Shown piece by piece: positions 35,212-44,949 of a DNA stretch of 64,000 nt. The position numbers and the translations under genes are program-made. This DNA comes from Flavobacteriales bacterium (GTDB lineage Bacteria; Bacteroidota; Bacteroidia; Flavobacteriales_G; Salibacteraceae). Numbering within the stretch: the stretch's first letter is position 1; each line of letters opens with the position of its first letter. The notes under the pieces were generated by a model that did no database searches, had not been told where the DNA came from, and saw only the letters and a program-made list of their open reading frames with translations. The stretch is from positions 154,879-218,878 of the forward strand of contig DNTB01000041.1 of NCBI GenBank assembly GCA_003499525.1, read 5' to 3'.

Positions 35212-35799
35212 CTAATAGAGATAACAGAAACCGATATTGAAATTCAAAAACTGATGCTGAAAGCTATCCCCTGCTTCCAGTATGTAATGATATCTGGTGT
35301 TAAACCAGAAGTTGACATTTCCACCGGACGGTACAATGACTCCAATTTCTGGGTAAAATCCAAAATTCCAGGTGTTCTCATCAAAGACAAAACCACTGAT
35401 ATCAAACCGCTGCAATACTCTGTACGCCCCAACACCTGCAGTTCCATAGGGAATTACCGAGCCCTCAGGATTGAAGTGATAGGTTGCAGTCGCGGTAACC
35501 GGAAAGAAATTCAGATATCTCAGTTGGGTTCCATTAACGGTAGTATTATCATCCACCTGAACTGTGCCTCTGTTCACTTTATTGCGGAATACCTGCCAAC
35601 TAAAACTCATCCCTATCGCAACATTATCGTTCATGAATTTCTTCCATTCCAGACCACCAATTCCCCAGGAGTAATTATCTACAAAGTCATTAGTTTCACC
35701 AAGTGGAAGTGCTGTATTGTATGAAAATCCAAAAAAGTTTTGTCCACTTACCTGAAAACCAACAAGGAGTATAACTGTAACTATAATTATCTTTTTCAT
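35212..35799 (-). CDS. Outer-membrane beta-barrel protein
   Basis: This 195-residue protein has a clean signal peptide (ending VSGQ, about 20), then alternating strands such as FFGFSYNTALPL and ATATYHFNPEG. It ends in an aromatic-containing strand (NIGFCYLY). It fits the short beta-barrel (OmpW or OprF N-domain-like) proteins common in Bacteroidota. It starts one base after the stop of the DUF4136 lipoprotein gene. No specific function can be given. Confidence 0.65.
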   Translation of the reverse strand: MKKIIIVTVILLVGFQVSGQNFFGFSYNTALPLGETNDFVDNYSWGIGGLEWKKFMNDNVAIGMSFSWQVFRNKVNRGTVQVDDNTTVNGTQLRYLNFFPVTATATYHFNPEGSVIPYGTAGVGAYRVLQRFDISGFVFDENTWNFGFYPEIGVIVPSGGNVNFWFNTRYHYILEAGDSFQHQFLNFNIGFCYLY

Positions 35800-35800
35800 C

Positions 35801-36421
35801 TTAGTTTTTATTTAAGTAAGGAGATTGTGTAAAGGCCTGATTAATATTATCATCAACCCGTTTAATATTATTGGACTCATAACTACTGACCAAACCATTG
35901 ATCAGGGTATTCCAAACGATAGTGGGCCGGTTTTCGGCAAGAGATCGATCTACATCAACCATATCGATGAAAACAGTACCCGTCGAATAGCTATAATATG
36001 CTACGCCTCCACCGGGATACCAGGGGTAATATCCACCCCATCCCCACCACGGATATCCGGGATACCATATGGTCCCGTTGACATCTACTGTGGTAATAGC
36101 CGTAGAAATATGTACATCCGGAGTATCATTGGGAGCGGCCTCAACCCATCCGTATGAAAGAAGGTTTTGTTTCGTGGAGGATACGATTCCGTTTAGAAGT
36201 TCTGCCGAATATTCAGGTGGTTCTTCATTCCCTAAAGTATCCCATATTATTCTTACGTCATCCTCGAGGATAAAAGTCGTTTTCTGGGTAAAATCTGTTT
36301 CAGTATCGAATATTGTACCCACGATATCGTACTCTTCAACACTTCTTTCAAAGGTTGGATAACACGATCCTAGAATCATTACTGCGATCGAAATGAGCGC
36401 TAAACGATAAAATAATTTCAT
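35801..36421 (-). CDS. DUF4136 lipoprotein
   Basis: This 206-residue lipoprotein has a lipobox (ILGSC, cysteine at about 20) and matches the DUF4136 pattern: a GTIFDTETDF-like region, then a Gly/Tyr/Trp-rich stretch (YPGYPWWGWGGYYPWY, about 115-135) and a C-terminal segment. The family is widespread in Gram-negative envelopes but has no known function. It is the first gene of the three-gene group with the beta-barrel and OsmC genes. Confidence 0.75.
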   Translation of the reverse strand: MKLFYRLALISIAVMILGSCYPTFERSVEEYDIVGTIFDTETDFTQKTTFILEDDVRIIWDTLGNEEPPEYSAELLNGIVSSTKQNLLSYGWVEAAPNDTPDVHISTAITTVDVNGTIWYPGYPWWGWGGYYPWYPGGGVAYYSYSTGTVFIDMVDVDRSLAENRPTIVWNTLINGLVSSYESNNIKRVDDNINQAFTQSPYLNKN

Positions 36422-36591
36422 TGAATTTCAATTTTAATGCTGCGAATTTAGTCTTTTCAGTTTAGCTTTCTTTAAGGATATTGACTGACATTTTGTAACC
36501 ATTTCTTTACCGATTGAATACTTTCTGGTCAGCTTGTCAGTGATGCACTGGCTGGTATAACAGTTGCTAACTGAAGTGAAAATTCAAAATC

Positions 36592-38487
36592 ATGGCAAAA
36601 GGCAAAATAAAAGTTGAGTCTGAAAATATATTTCCGGTAATCAAGAAATTTCTATACTCCGATCATGAAATTTTCCTTCGGGAATTGGTTTCCAATGCAG
36701 TAGATGCGACCCTAAAACTCAATGTCCTTTCAAAAACAGGAGATTTTAAGGGTACTCTCGAAGGGCTGCAGATTGAAGTGAGCATTGACAAAGATGCAGG
36801 CACGCTTACTGTTTCTGACAACGGCATCGGCATGACAGAACAAGAGACCAAACAATATCTCAACCAGGTAGCCTTTTCCGGAGCAGAAGAGTTCCTAAAA
36901 AAGTACGAAGGTCAGACCAAGGATAGCGGTATTATTGGCCATTTTGGACTCGGTTTTTATTCTGCTTTTATGGTTTCTCAAAAGGTCGAGGTTCAATCTT
37001 TGAGTTATAAAGAGGATAGTCAGCCGGTTAAGTGGGAATGCGATGGAAATCCGGAATACAAAACTTCTAAAGGAAATAGAACAGAACATGGAACGGATGT
37101 GATCATCCATATTGACGATGAATCCAAAGAATTTCTAGAAGAAGACAGAATCCGGGGAATTCTGGACAAGTACTGTAAGTTTTTACCCGTTCCTATCAAA
37201 TTCGGAATGAGATCTGAATGGATCGACGATCCAAGCGGCGAAAAAGACGAAAATGACCAGCCTAAAAGGATTGAGACCAAAGTCGAAAATATAATTAACA
37301 ACCCTAAACCAGCCTGGACAAAAAAACCAAAAGACCTCTCCGAGGAGGATTACAATTCGTTCTACAAGGAACTCTACCCAACCACTTTTGAAGATCCGCT
37401 GTTTCACATACATCTTAATGTAGATCACCCTTTTCACCTTACCGGAATTCTCTATTTCCCACGGTTAAAAAACAACATTCAACTTCAAAAAAATAAAATT
37501 CAACTATTTAGTAATCAGGTATTTATAACTGATTCCGTGGAAAACATTGTGCCGGAATTCCTTACCTTACTTCATGGGGTCATTGACTCTCCGGACATTC
37601 CTCTGAACGTATCCAGATCTTTTCTGCAAGAAGATCGTCAGGTCAAACAAATCTCTTCACACATTTCAAAAAAGGTTGCTGATAAGCTTGCATCACTCTT
37701 TAAGAAAGATCGAGATGACTTTGCGTCAAAATGGGACGACATCAAAGTGTTTATGGAATATGGTGCCCTTACTGATGAGAAGTTTTTTGACCGCATTAAA
37801 AAAGCCCTTTTGTTCAAAAATTCAGAAGGTGAATTCTTCACTATCGAAGAATACAAGGAAAAGATCAAGGAATCTCAAACGGATAAAGATGGCAAGTTGG
37901 TGCATTTATACACGAATGATCCCGATGGTCAGCATCAATTTATAAGTATTGCCAAAAACAAGGGGTACGATGTGCTTGTATTAGACAGTCCTCTGACACC
38001 GCATTTCGTTCAATTTCTGGAACAAAAACTAGAAAACACAAGCTTCACAAGAGTGGACTCAGACAGCATTGACAAGCTCATCAAAAAAGAGGATGCGGCA
38101 GAAAGCAACCTGAGTGAAGACCAGGAAAATGAGTTGAAAGGACTATTGGAGAATATTGTAGATAAACAGCAATACACCGTTCAATTCGAGGCTCTGACTG
38201 AGAACGATCAACCATTGACAATCACACAACCCGAGTTTTTTCGGAGAATGAAAGAACAACAGGAACTCGGTGGGGGCATGATGATGACAGGAAATATGCC
38301 GGATATGTTCAATCTGGTGGTCAACGCCAATCATCCGTTGATCAGCAAGATTCTCATCGAGCAGGATGCTGAAAAGAAAGCCAACCTTGCAGAACAAGCT
38401 GTGGATTTAGCAAAGCTTTCGCAAAACATGCTGACCGGGGAGAAGCTTACAAAATTCATACAAAGAAGTGTAGCGCTTATTGACTAG
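36592..38487 (+). CDS. htpG: Molecular chaperone HtpG (Hsp90)
   Basis: HtpG is the bacterial Hsp90, an ATP-dependent cytosolic chaperone dimer. The 631-residue protein has the N-terminal GHKL ATPase motifs LVSNAVDATLK, DNGIGM and GLGFYSAF. The middle domain includes PLNVSRSFLQEDRQ, and the C-terminal dimerisation domain carries GGMMMTGNMPDM. The ATG at 36592 gives MAKGKIKVESENIF, the usual start in this phylum. It appears monocistronic, with lemA starting 43 bases later behind its own promoter-like motif. I saw no CIRCE-type heat-shock element upstream. Confidence 0.97.
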   Translation: MAKGKIKVESENIFPVIKKFLYSDHEIFLRELVSNAVDATLKLNVLSKTGDFKGTLEGLQIEVSIDKDAGTLTVSDNGIGMTEQETKQYLNQVAFSGAEEFLKKYEGQTKDSGIIGHFGLGFYSAFMVSQKVEVQSLSYKEDSQPVKWECDGNPEYKTSKGNRTEHGTDVIIHIDDESKEFLEEDRIRGILDKYCKFLPVPIKFGMRSEWIDDPSGEKDENDQPKRIETKVENIINNPKPAWTKKPKDLSEEDYNSFYKELYPTTFEDPLFHIHLNVDHPFHLTGILYFPRLKNNIQLQKNKIQLFSNQVFITDSVENIVPEFLTLLHGVIDSPDIPLNVSRSFLQEDRQVKQISSHISKKVADKLASLFKKDRDDFASKWDDIKVFMEYGALTDEKFFDRIKKALLFKNSEGEFFTIEEYKEKIKESQTDKDGKLVHLYTNDPDGQHQFISIAKNKGYDVLVLDSPLTPHFVQFLEQKLENTSFTRVDSDSIDKLIKKEDAAESNLSEDQENELKGLLENIVDKQQYTVQFEALTENDQPLTITQPEFFRRMKEQQELGGGMMMTGNMPDMFNLVVNANHPLISKILIEQDAEKKANLAEQAVDLAKLSQNMLTGEKLTKFIQRSVALID

Positions 38488-38513
38488 TCGCCACTGTTAA
38501 ATATTTAGATTTG
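38480..38513 (+). promoter_or_regulatory. Putative promoter of lemA
   Basis: A -7 element TAGATTTG (38506-38513) exactly fits TAnnTTTG, with a TTG at 38480-38482. The 23-base spacer is a little long. The start codon is 17 bases downstream, the same distance as for the better promoter at 9028. Confidence 0.45.
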
Positions 38514-38530
38514 ACGAATAACTCATAGCT

Positions 38531-39118
38531 ATGAAAAGGATTTATTGGATAATTATTGCTGCAGTAGCCGTTTTCCTATTGGTGCCAGGATGCAACAGCT
38601 ACAACTCCATGGTAGAAATGGAAGAGAATGTTTCAAAAACCTGGGCCGATGTTGAAACGCAATATCAGCGTAGGTCAGATCTCATTCCGAATTTAGTGGC
38701 TACCGTAAAGGGTTATGCTGATTTTGAACAAAAGACGCTTACGGATGTGATTGAGGCTCGTTCGAAAGCTTCAAGCATCAATATCGACCCGAGTAATTTG
38801 AATGCCCAATCACTGCAACAATTTCAATCCGCTCAGGGAGAGCTGAGCTCAGCACTCTCAAGGTTAATGGTTGTAGTAGAGCGATACCCGGATCTGAAGG
38901 CTAATGAGCAATTTATGTCCTTACAGGCGGAATTGGCAGGAACGGAAAACCGTATCACGATAGCCAGAAATAAGTTCAACAAGGTCGCACAGGAATACAA
39001 CACGTCCATTAAAAAGTTTCCGAAGCGTTTTTATGCTTCCCTCTTTGGATTTGATGAGGCCGCATATTTCAAGTCGGAAATTGGAGCGGATAAGGCCCCT
39101 GAAGTTTCCTTTGAATAA
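38531..39118 (+). CDS. lemA: LemA family protein
   Basis: This 195-residue LemA-family protein has an N-terminal hydrophobic segment (about 5-19) with a possible lipobox (LVPGC, cysteine 21). The helical LemA core follows, with the diagnostic sequence KTWADVETQYQRRSDLIPNL at about 40-59. The repeated helices from 60 to 160 fit an elongated antiparallel bundle. The biological role is unknown; homologues are common next to TPM-domain genes, but none is here. The next gene is convergent. Confidence 0.9.
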   Translation: MKRIYWIIIAAVAVFLLVPGCNSYNSMVEMEENVSKTWADVETQYQRRSDLIPNLVATVKGYADFEQKTLTDVIEARSKASSINIDPSNLNAQSLQQFQSAQGELSSALSRLMVVVERYPDLKANEQFMSLQAELAGTENRITIARNKFNKVAQEYNTSIKKFPKRFYASLFGFDEAAYFKSEIGADKAPEVSFE

Positions 39119-39147
39119 ACGCTTTTATTGACTAATTAAAGAAGCAT

Positions 39148-40002
39148 CTACTCTTCTTTTATAAACGAAGTAGAGATTGCCTCTCTTTCATCTAGCAACT
39201 GAATAAAATAAGGCCCTGCTGGAATGTGGCTGATATCAATAGCAGATGTTCGTTCTATCAGCATTTGACTGTGCACTTCCTGCCCTGAGATATTCATAAT
39301 AGAAAGTTGTGCTCCACTTTCGAGCTCATGACGAATGGTGATGCTTTGTTGGGCCGGATTTGGAAAAACTTCAAATGATTTCTTGTTGGGAGTTTCAACT
39401 GAAGTAGCTACACCCTGGTGATATAGAAAAACAACCCATTTGGCTACTGTAGGATTAAACGCTCCTACTCCTGGTGTATATAGAAAAATAGCTGATTTAT
39501 AACCTGCATCATCAAAGGCCTGTACTATTCCCAAATCTTGCACAGCATCCCAAACGAGGTCGCTTGGGTTGGTATACAGGGTATCATTGGTGGTTTCTCC
39601 TTGCACATCAAAGTAAATTAAATCAGTTGGCTTGTTTATAGCTGCTCCTATGTCTGTAAAAGGAGGTGCTTGGCTAATCTCCGTGGGATACAAAAGCAAA
39701 CCTGTTCCATTCCAGACTATCGTGCCATCAAATACATTTTCACCTGAAGGGTTTAAATCAAAAGAAATTCTTCCAAAATCTCCGGGTGATTGATAGAAAA
39801 CATCAAAAAGAATATGGTTCGGGTCGCAATTAACACAATCATAATAATTGAGGTTTCCTCCTTCAAAACTGTAGGTGGTATAGTCCACCATTAGTACGGC
39901 CACATTCGTTCGATACGATAAAATCAATGAATCAAATTGTGCTATGGTCGAGCTACCAAAAGCTCCCAAAAGCACCAGACTAGAAATCAATTTCTTCAAC
40001 AT
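39148..40002 (-). CDS. Secreted protein with T9SS sorting domain
   Basis: This 284-residue protein has a signal peptide ending near SSTIAQ (21) and about 190 residues of unrecognised sequence. A type A sorting domain (about 210-284) follows, with VFPNPAQQSITIRH, PAGPYFIQLLDER and the C-terminus FIKEE. The unknown part has a CVNCDPNH motif near 65-75. Its sorting domain closely resembles that of the upstream T9SS gene, so the two are likely duplicates at the C-terminus. The central domain gives no functional clue. Confidence 0.75.
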   Translation of the reverse strand: MLKKLISSLVLLGAFGSSTIAQFDSLILSYRTNVAVLMVDYTTYSFEGGNLNYYDCVNCDPNHILFDVFYQSPGDFGRISFDLNPSGENVFDGTIVWNGTGLLLYPTEISQAPPFTDIGAAINKPTDLIYFDVQGETTNDTLYTNPSDLVWDAVQDLGIVQAFDDAGYKSAIFLYTPGVGAFNPTVAKWVVFLYHQGVATSVETPNKKSFEVFPNPAQQSITIRHELESGAQLSIMNISGQEVHSQMLIERTSAIDISHIPAGPYFIQLLDEREAISTSFIKEE

Positions 40003-40090
40003 GATCAGAATTTAAGGTTCCAAGTTACCTAAGAATCTGATTCCTATCAAAGGTCGATTCAGAAACGGCAAAAGATTATGAAAAAAGGTA

Positions 40091-40118
40091 AAAAGCCGGC
40101 TCTCCCTAACCGGCTTTT
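40091..40118 (-). terminator. Rho-independent terminator for the upstream T9SS gene
   Basis: On the minus strand AAAAGCCGG pairs with CCGGCTTTT (9-base stem) across a 10-base loop. A T-rich tract (TTTTTACCTTTTTT) follows. The stem starts about 25 bases after the stop codon of the 40143 gene. It is the clearest terminator in the window. Confidence 0.75.
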
Positions 40119-40142
40119 CCTGAATCTCACTATGAAAAAACA

Positions 40143-42080
40143 CTACTCTGTTTTAATGAAAGAGGATCGGAGAACCTCTTTATCGTTTTTCAATTGCAGA
40201 AAATAAGTTCCTGGTGACATTTGGGATAAGGATATCTGCTCAACTGATTCATTCACCAATCCCATTTCTATGAGGTGTCCTGCAAGATCATATATCTCCA
40301 CCTGTACCTTACCTTTTAGATTATGCCGAACCTGAAGAACATCCTGAGCTGGGTTTGGGAATAGTATCATCTGAGCTGCATTACCATCAATATCTTCAAT
40401 ACTGGTAACCCCAACTGATATCTTTTCCACCTCATAGCAGTTAAACCCGTCTGACATGGCGAGGGTGTACGTTCCCGCGGCGAGGTCAGTTATAGAGGAA
40501 GTTGTTTCACTGGTGCTCCACAAAATCTGGGGAACATCTCCAACAAAAGTGACATTAATACTTCCATCACTATTGCCCGAAGTAGGATCAGTAACCTGAA
40601 TTTGGTACTGAGGATCAAAATTAGTGCACCCATCTAAAGAATCATGAAATGCTTCAACTACATCGCTGTTTTCTTTGAGTCCTCCAAATCCGGGTAACGG
40701 AGACAACTGACTAAAAACATTGGCCTGCGTAAACTCAATGGTTTCCCCAACGTCCAAATCAAAAGGTCCAAATCCCATAATAAATCTTTTATCAAAAGGA
40801 GTGTTTCCTTCAGAACCCTCAGTCCAAAAATCAGCCGACGTGATACCAGGGTCAGAAGGAAACATAAAACGCGCCTGACGCAATGGGGTCCATGCAGATG
40901 TCACGTATCCGGTTCCACCATAATACAATGGTGTTCCATCTCGCCATGTGCTTTGCATGTAGTTGTAATAGTCCAATGGTGTGACCGGAGCACCAATCAC
41001 TCCGACCCCATCGTCGTAGTATAGAAAGCTCGTCATTGGACTACTCGTACCATCAGAGCAGTTCATTTCGTCAAGTACCTGAATCCCGATAAGTGGTAGG
41101 TCAGATCCATAGCCTGGTTTACCTTGTACATCTTCATCAAACGCATCCCCATTATATTGAATACCCATATTACGGGTAGAATCGCATCCTACGAAATCAT
41201 CAAAAGCATTCCCAAGGTCACTATCGACATGAAGGCCTATAAGTGCATCCTCTAAAGCAAAGCCCTTATTTACAATTCTATAATCATAAAAGATTGTTGT
41301 TTTTATGGGCTCATCCGCATAGAATCCAGGTACCTGATAGGCATAGGCCATTACCTGTACTTCTATTCCAATGGGGTCGCCACCGGATTCGTCGTGCGGT
41401 CCTCCGACATCATTATACACATGCCATACTGCCTGATTGCCTTTAATATCAGGATAATCACCGTTGGCTGCGTCATAAATTCCATCTCCATCAATATCTA
41501 CAAATGGTGCAAGATCCTGCACTGGAGCATCGATAAATGGGTTACCCTTAGCTGGCCAGCTCAATATTTTCTGACTTGTAGACACCCCCGCAATGTGCTC
41601 AAAAATCTCCATGTCTGTTAACGAATAGACATTGTCGAATTCCGTGCATAAGCTATCAGAAGTAGTTCCATCAGGATTTAATGGTCCTGGGTAATAATCA
41701 ACCCCATTCGCCCGATATCTTTCTGCAGCAAGACGCAAACTCCCAGAAGAAGCATCGATACCACCGACCCATAGAGAAGAAGTAAATATTGCATTCGTTC
41801 CAAGTGATTTGGGCACCTGATAAACAGGATCATTCTGGATCCCAGCTAATCCATCCCAAAAATCTGACCCACCACCTAGAATGAGTGCTTTTACTTCATT
41901 GGCTTCAAGAAACTCGGAACCTGAGGGAGTTGTGCAATTTTGTGCGTAAGCATATTTATAAGTTCCCAGAAATACTAAAAACAGAAATAAAAAATGTTTG
42001 ATAATAAGTTGTGGTGGTAATGGAGAGAGTCTTTTTTCAATAAGATTTACCCATTTCCAAAAAATGTAAAGTGTATTCAT
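40143..42080 (-). CDS. Large secreted protein with SprB-like repeat and T9SS sorting domain
   Basis: This 645-residue exported protein has an unusually long N-terminal lead of about 30 residues before the hydrophobic signal core (FLFLFLVFLG, with cleavage after ...AYAQ near 47). The start may therefore be further downstream, but there is no alternative ATG. The central part (about 60-500) contains a DIDGDGIYDAANGDYPDI segment, like a calcium-binding thrombospondin or dockerin motif. An SprB-like repeat lies near 510-560 (GSINVTF, LWSTSETTSS). The type A sorting domain is at the C-terminus (FPNPAQDVLQVRH ... FIKTE). A terminator follows it. Confidence 0.78.
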   Translation of the reverse strand: MNTLYIFWKWVNLIEKRLSPLPPQLIIKHFLFLFLVFLGTYKYAYAQNCTTPSGSEFLEANEVKALILGGGSDFWDGLAGIQNDPVYQVPKSLGTNAIFTSSLWVGGIDASSGSLRLAAERYRANGVDYYPGPLNPDGTTSDSLCTEFDNVYSLTDMEIFEHIAGVSTSQKILSWPAKGNPFIDAPVQDLAPFVDIDGDGIYDAANGDYPDIKGNQAVWHVYNDVGGPHDESGGDPIGIEVQVMAYAYQVPGFYADEPIKTTIFYDYRIVNKGFALEDALIGLHVDSDLGNAFDDFVGCDSTRNMGIQYNGDAFDEDVQGKPGYGSDLPLIGIQVLDEMNCSDGTSSPMTSFLYYDDGVGVIGAPVTPLDYYNYMQSTWRDGTPLYYGGTGYVTSAWTPLRQARFMFPSDPGITSADFWTEGSEGNTPFDKRFIMGFGPFDLDVGETIEFTQANVFSQLSPLPGFGGLKENSDVVEAFHDSLDGCTNFDPQYQIQVTDPTSGNSDGSINVTFVGDVPQILWSTSETTSSITDLAAGTYTLAMSDGFNCYEVEKISVGVTSIEDIDGNAAQMILFPNPAQDVLQVRHNLKGKVQVEIYDLAGHLIEMGLVNESVEQISLSQMSPGTYFLQLKNDKEVLRSSFIKTE

Positions 42081-42179
42081 AGCATTAATTTGCTACAATT
42101 TAATACTACTCGATTTGAAACTCCTATTTATATCTCCTAAGCGGTATAGTTTTATGAGGGAATGGGGAAGACATGAAAA

Positions 42180-42968
42180 CTACAATGCTCCCAATCCAAA
42201 TAACGCAAAATCATATTTGATAGGGTCTTCAGGGTCAAATGCCCTAAGTATTTGAGTTACCTCATCCACCGCCTTCCAATCGTTTTGCTTTCTGGTTAAT
42301 AATCCCAACTCTCGAGCTACCCTGCCGGTATGCACGTCAAGAGGAAGAAATAATTCTCGCGGCTCAATGCCTTTCCATAGCCCAAAGTCCACTCCTCTTT
42401 TGTTGCTGCGTACCATCCATCGCAAGTACATATTGATGCGCTTAGCCGATGAACCATTTAAGGGATCGGGAAGATGCTTAGCCGTTCTACCCTGAGCTCC
42501 ATGGTCAAGAATGGTTTTGCGAAGACTTGAAATTCGCTCTTCGATACTCAAATCCTTATTTGAAAAGAGACCTTCTAAACCATCTGCCTCTTCATACAAC
42601 CACTTTAACCCTTTTACAATGCCTTGAAAATCAATATATTGAAACGTTCTGTGTTTGAAATTCAAGAATCGTTTCAGATCATTTTCTTCATGATTGATGA
42701 TAAAATCAAAAGGCGCCCGGTCCATTCGGTCTATGAGATCATTTGCGTTTCTAATGATCACAGGACGCTGACCCCAAGCCAAAATTGCGGCAAACAGTCC
42801 GGATATTTCGATATCCTCTTTTTTTGAGAATTGATGCGGGACGGATATCGGGTCATCAGCAATAAACTCCAGAGATTCAAAGCGATCAGCCATTTCCCGC
42901 AGAAGATTTGACTCTAACTGACCATTTTCATTGATTACTTTAATACTATATTTTCGCGCTGTATTCAT
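42180..42968 (-). CDS. TIGR02757/DUF2400 family protein
   Basis: This 262-residue protein matches the TIGR02757/DUF2400 family, common in Bacteroidota and some Proteobacteria, with no known function. Family-like segments include EISGLFAAILAWGQR (about 54-68), a basic helical region and LPLDVHTGRVARELGLL near 215, where the His and Arg residues look conserved. There is no signal peptide, so it is cytosolic. It is divergent from the 42997 gene, with 28 bases between the starts. Confidence 0.7.
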   Translation of the reverse strand: MNTARKYSIKVINENGQLESNLLREMADRFESLEFIADDPISVPHQFSKKEDIEISGLFAAILAWGQRPVIIRNANDLIDRMDRAPFDFIINHEENDLKRFLNFKHRTFQYIDFQGIVKGLKWLYEEADGLEGLFSNKDLSIEERISSLRKTILDHGAQGRTAKHLPDPLNGSSAKRINMYLRWMVRSNKRGVDFGLWKGIEPRELFLPLDVHTGRVARELGLLTRKQNDWKAVDEVTQILRAFDPEDPIKYDFALFGLGAL

Positions 42969-42996
42969 CTATTAATCGTAATCGCTCAAACTCGTA

Positions 42997-44172
42997 ATGA
43001 AAAGTTTTTCTCTATCCCTATTAATGCTGCTATCCGTACTCAGTATTCTGGCAAAGAAAGTCCCAATACCAAATTACGCCTTTGCCCAAAACGGCTCATA
43101 TAACGTTCTGGTTGTATCCGACTTTGTTCCTACTAAAGAGTATTCTTCATATAAAATACAAGATGGAATCTGTGTGATGAGTAATGGCATCGAACAATCT
43201 CTGGACGAGATAAATGACCTCAATGATAAATTAGCCTACCAGGTATTGAAAAAAGTATCAGAAGAACTACTCACACTTGGTTTCAACATTAAACGCACCT
43301 CTTATATGCACAAGGATCAAATCTACGCACCGGATCGCGCCGAAGTATTTTATTCTGACCTCCAAGCCACTCAGTCACCCTATCTGATTACTGTGCGAGT
43401 CTCTGTTCAAGAACTGAAGCTAAATCCAACATATAAGTTGATAAAGAAAACTAAAAAGAATGAGTCGATTGAAGCCAAAGATATCTGGGCGATTAATTTG
43501 ATGATTAGCAGGGTAGAGCCACCCTCCGACCACAATCCCATTCAAAAAGTTTACCGCGCCGCGGGAACAAATCTTGAAAAACTGGTAAATCAAATTGAAA
43601 AGAATATTGATGAGCAGAAAGACGGATATTTTTTAACTAATGATAGTCAAATTGATCCTGAAAGAATAAAACGGGCCACAGATCAATATCTCATACTTTC
43701 AGATTTGTATACCGTGGAAAAAGTAGAAGAAGGTGCTCCAGATATTATGCCGGATAGTATCCTTGTTGTTCATCAATATCAGACCGGTGACAACGGCGAT
43801 AAAATGACGGAATATGGAAACCAAATGGAGGAAGCCATTGACAAAGAAGTTGAAAAAGGATGGCCTGGAAACTTTGATGTTGTTTCCATGTTAAAGTATC
43901 CCGTTCTTATCGAGAAAGTTTCATACCGGTATGTGCTATTTCCTGTATTGAGCTATGAAGAGAAATCGGATTATAGGATGAGATGGGATCATCAAAGACA
44001 GTCCTATGATCTCGATACCCGAGGGACTAGTACAAGAACAGCACTGGAGTTTATGTTCATTATGAAAGATACACAAACAGGTGTTACATATATTATTCCC
44101 TATGCAGCTTGGGAAAGCGTTGCCATGTCAGTTAGGACGTATTTAAAAAAGCTTGAAAAACATTACAACTAA
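42997..44172 (+). CDS. Exported protein of unknown family
   Basis: I do not recognise this 391-residue protein. An N-terminal signal-like segment (about 4-18, LSLLMLLSVLSIL) is followed by YNVLVVSDFVPTKEY near 35. The rest is mixed alpha/beta with many Lys and Glu residues, no obvious repeat and no T9SS sorting domain. It resembles the DUF-type periplasmic or lipoprotein-like proteins of Bacteroidota. The gene is divergent from the DUF2400 gene and convergent with lolD; its stop overlaps the lolD stop in a shared CTAA. Nothing in the context gives a role. Confidence 0.6.
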   Translation: MKSFSLSLLMLLSVLSILAKKVPIPNYAFAQNGSYNVLVVSDFVPTKEYSSYKIQDGICVMSNGIEQSLDEINDLNDKLAYQVLKKVSEELLTLGFNIKRTSYMHKDQIYAPDRAEVFYSDLQATQSPYLITVRVSVQELKLNPTYKLIKKTKKNESIEAKDIWAINLMISRVEPPSDHNPIQKVYRAAGTNLEKLVNQIEKNIDEQKDGYFLTNDSQIDPERIKRATDQYLILSDLYTVEKVEEGAPDIMPDSILVVHQYQTGDNGDKMTEYGNQMEEAIDKEVEKGWPGNFDVVSMLKYPVLIEKVSYRYVLFPVLSYEEKSDYRMRWDHQRQSYDLDTRGTSTRTALEFMFIMKDTQTGVTYIIPYAAWESVAMSVRTYLKKLEKHYN

Positions 44173-44828
44173 ACAAACAGCTGCCCTTCTCGCATCACCA
44201 GCTTCCGGTCTGTCATGGACGCCAGTTCAGCATTATGCGTGACAATCACGAAGGTTTGATTAAATTCCTTACGAAGCTCAAAAAACAAACGGTGCAATTC
44301 TTCCGCTGAGCGGCTGTCTAGATTGCCAGAGGGCTCATCGGCAAATACGATATCAGGACGATTGACCAAAGCTCTTGCCACGGCAACCCGTTGTTGCTCT
44401 CCTCCACTCATCTCTGAAGGCTTGTGTTCTGCCCTATTAGCAAGCCCTAAGAAGGCCAGAATTTCACGCCCTCTCTTCTCCGCATCTGATCTTTTTAACC
44501 CATTAATATACAATGGCATACACACATTCTCCAATGCTGTAAATTCAGGTAATAGATGATGAAATTGAAAGACAAACCCTAAGTGCTTGTTCCTGAACTG
44601 AGCCAACTTTTTAGAAGAAAATCTATCAATAGATGAACCATTTAAAAGTATACTTCCTGAATCCCGGGAATCTAAAGTCCCTAATATCTGGAGTAACGTA
44701 GTTTTACCCGATCCGGAAGCGCCTACCACAGATATTATTTCGCCCTCCTGAACCGTGAGATTTACTCCCTTCAGTACTCTTAAATCACCAAAGCTTTTGG
44801 TTATATCTTTAGCTTCAAGTATGGCCAT
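44169..44828 (-). CDS. lolD: Lipoprotein-releasing ABC ATPase LolD-like
   Basis: This 219-residue ATPase has Walker A VGASGSGKTT (residues 35-44), the signature MSGGEQQRVAVARAL, and Walker B VFADEPSGNLD. The segment HLGFVFQFHHLLPEFTALENV is typical of the LolD/MacB/FtsE group. LolD releases outer-membrane lipoproteins with a LolC/E-type permease, but no permease gene is adjacent, as is common in Bacteroidota. The LolD assignment rests on family likeness alone. Confidence 0.82.
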   Translation of the reverse strand: MAILEAKDITKSFGDLRVLKGVNLTVQEGEIISVVGASGSGKTTLLQILGTLDSRDSGSILLNGSSIDRFSSKKLAQFRNKHLGFVFQFHHLLPEFTALENVCMPLYINGLKRSDAEKRGREILAFLGLANRAEHKPSEMSGGEQQRVAVARALVNRPDIVFADEPSGNLDSRSAEELHRLFFELRKEFNQTFVIVTHNAELASMTDRKLVMREGQLFV

Positions 44829-44902
44829 ATCATCGTGAAAGTGGACGAAGATAGGGATTCAAAAGCAGTCGAATTTCATAGTTCTTGGCATGGAATAAGT
44901 TT

Positions 44903-44910
44903 TACTTTTG
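44903..44910 (+). promoter_or_regulatory. Putative -7 promoter element of sucC
   Basis: The octamer TACTTTTG fits the Bacteroidota TAnnTTTG -7 consensus and lies 39 bases before the sucC ATG. A TTG 15 bases upstream (44885-44887) is closer than the usual 19-21 spacing, so the -33 part is uncertain. Confidence 0.35.
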
Positions 44911-44949
44911 AACCGCTTTTCAATAAACCAACAGCACTAATAAAAGATT

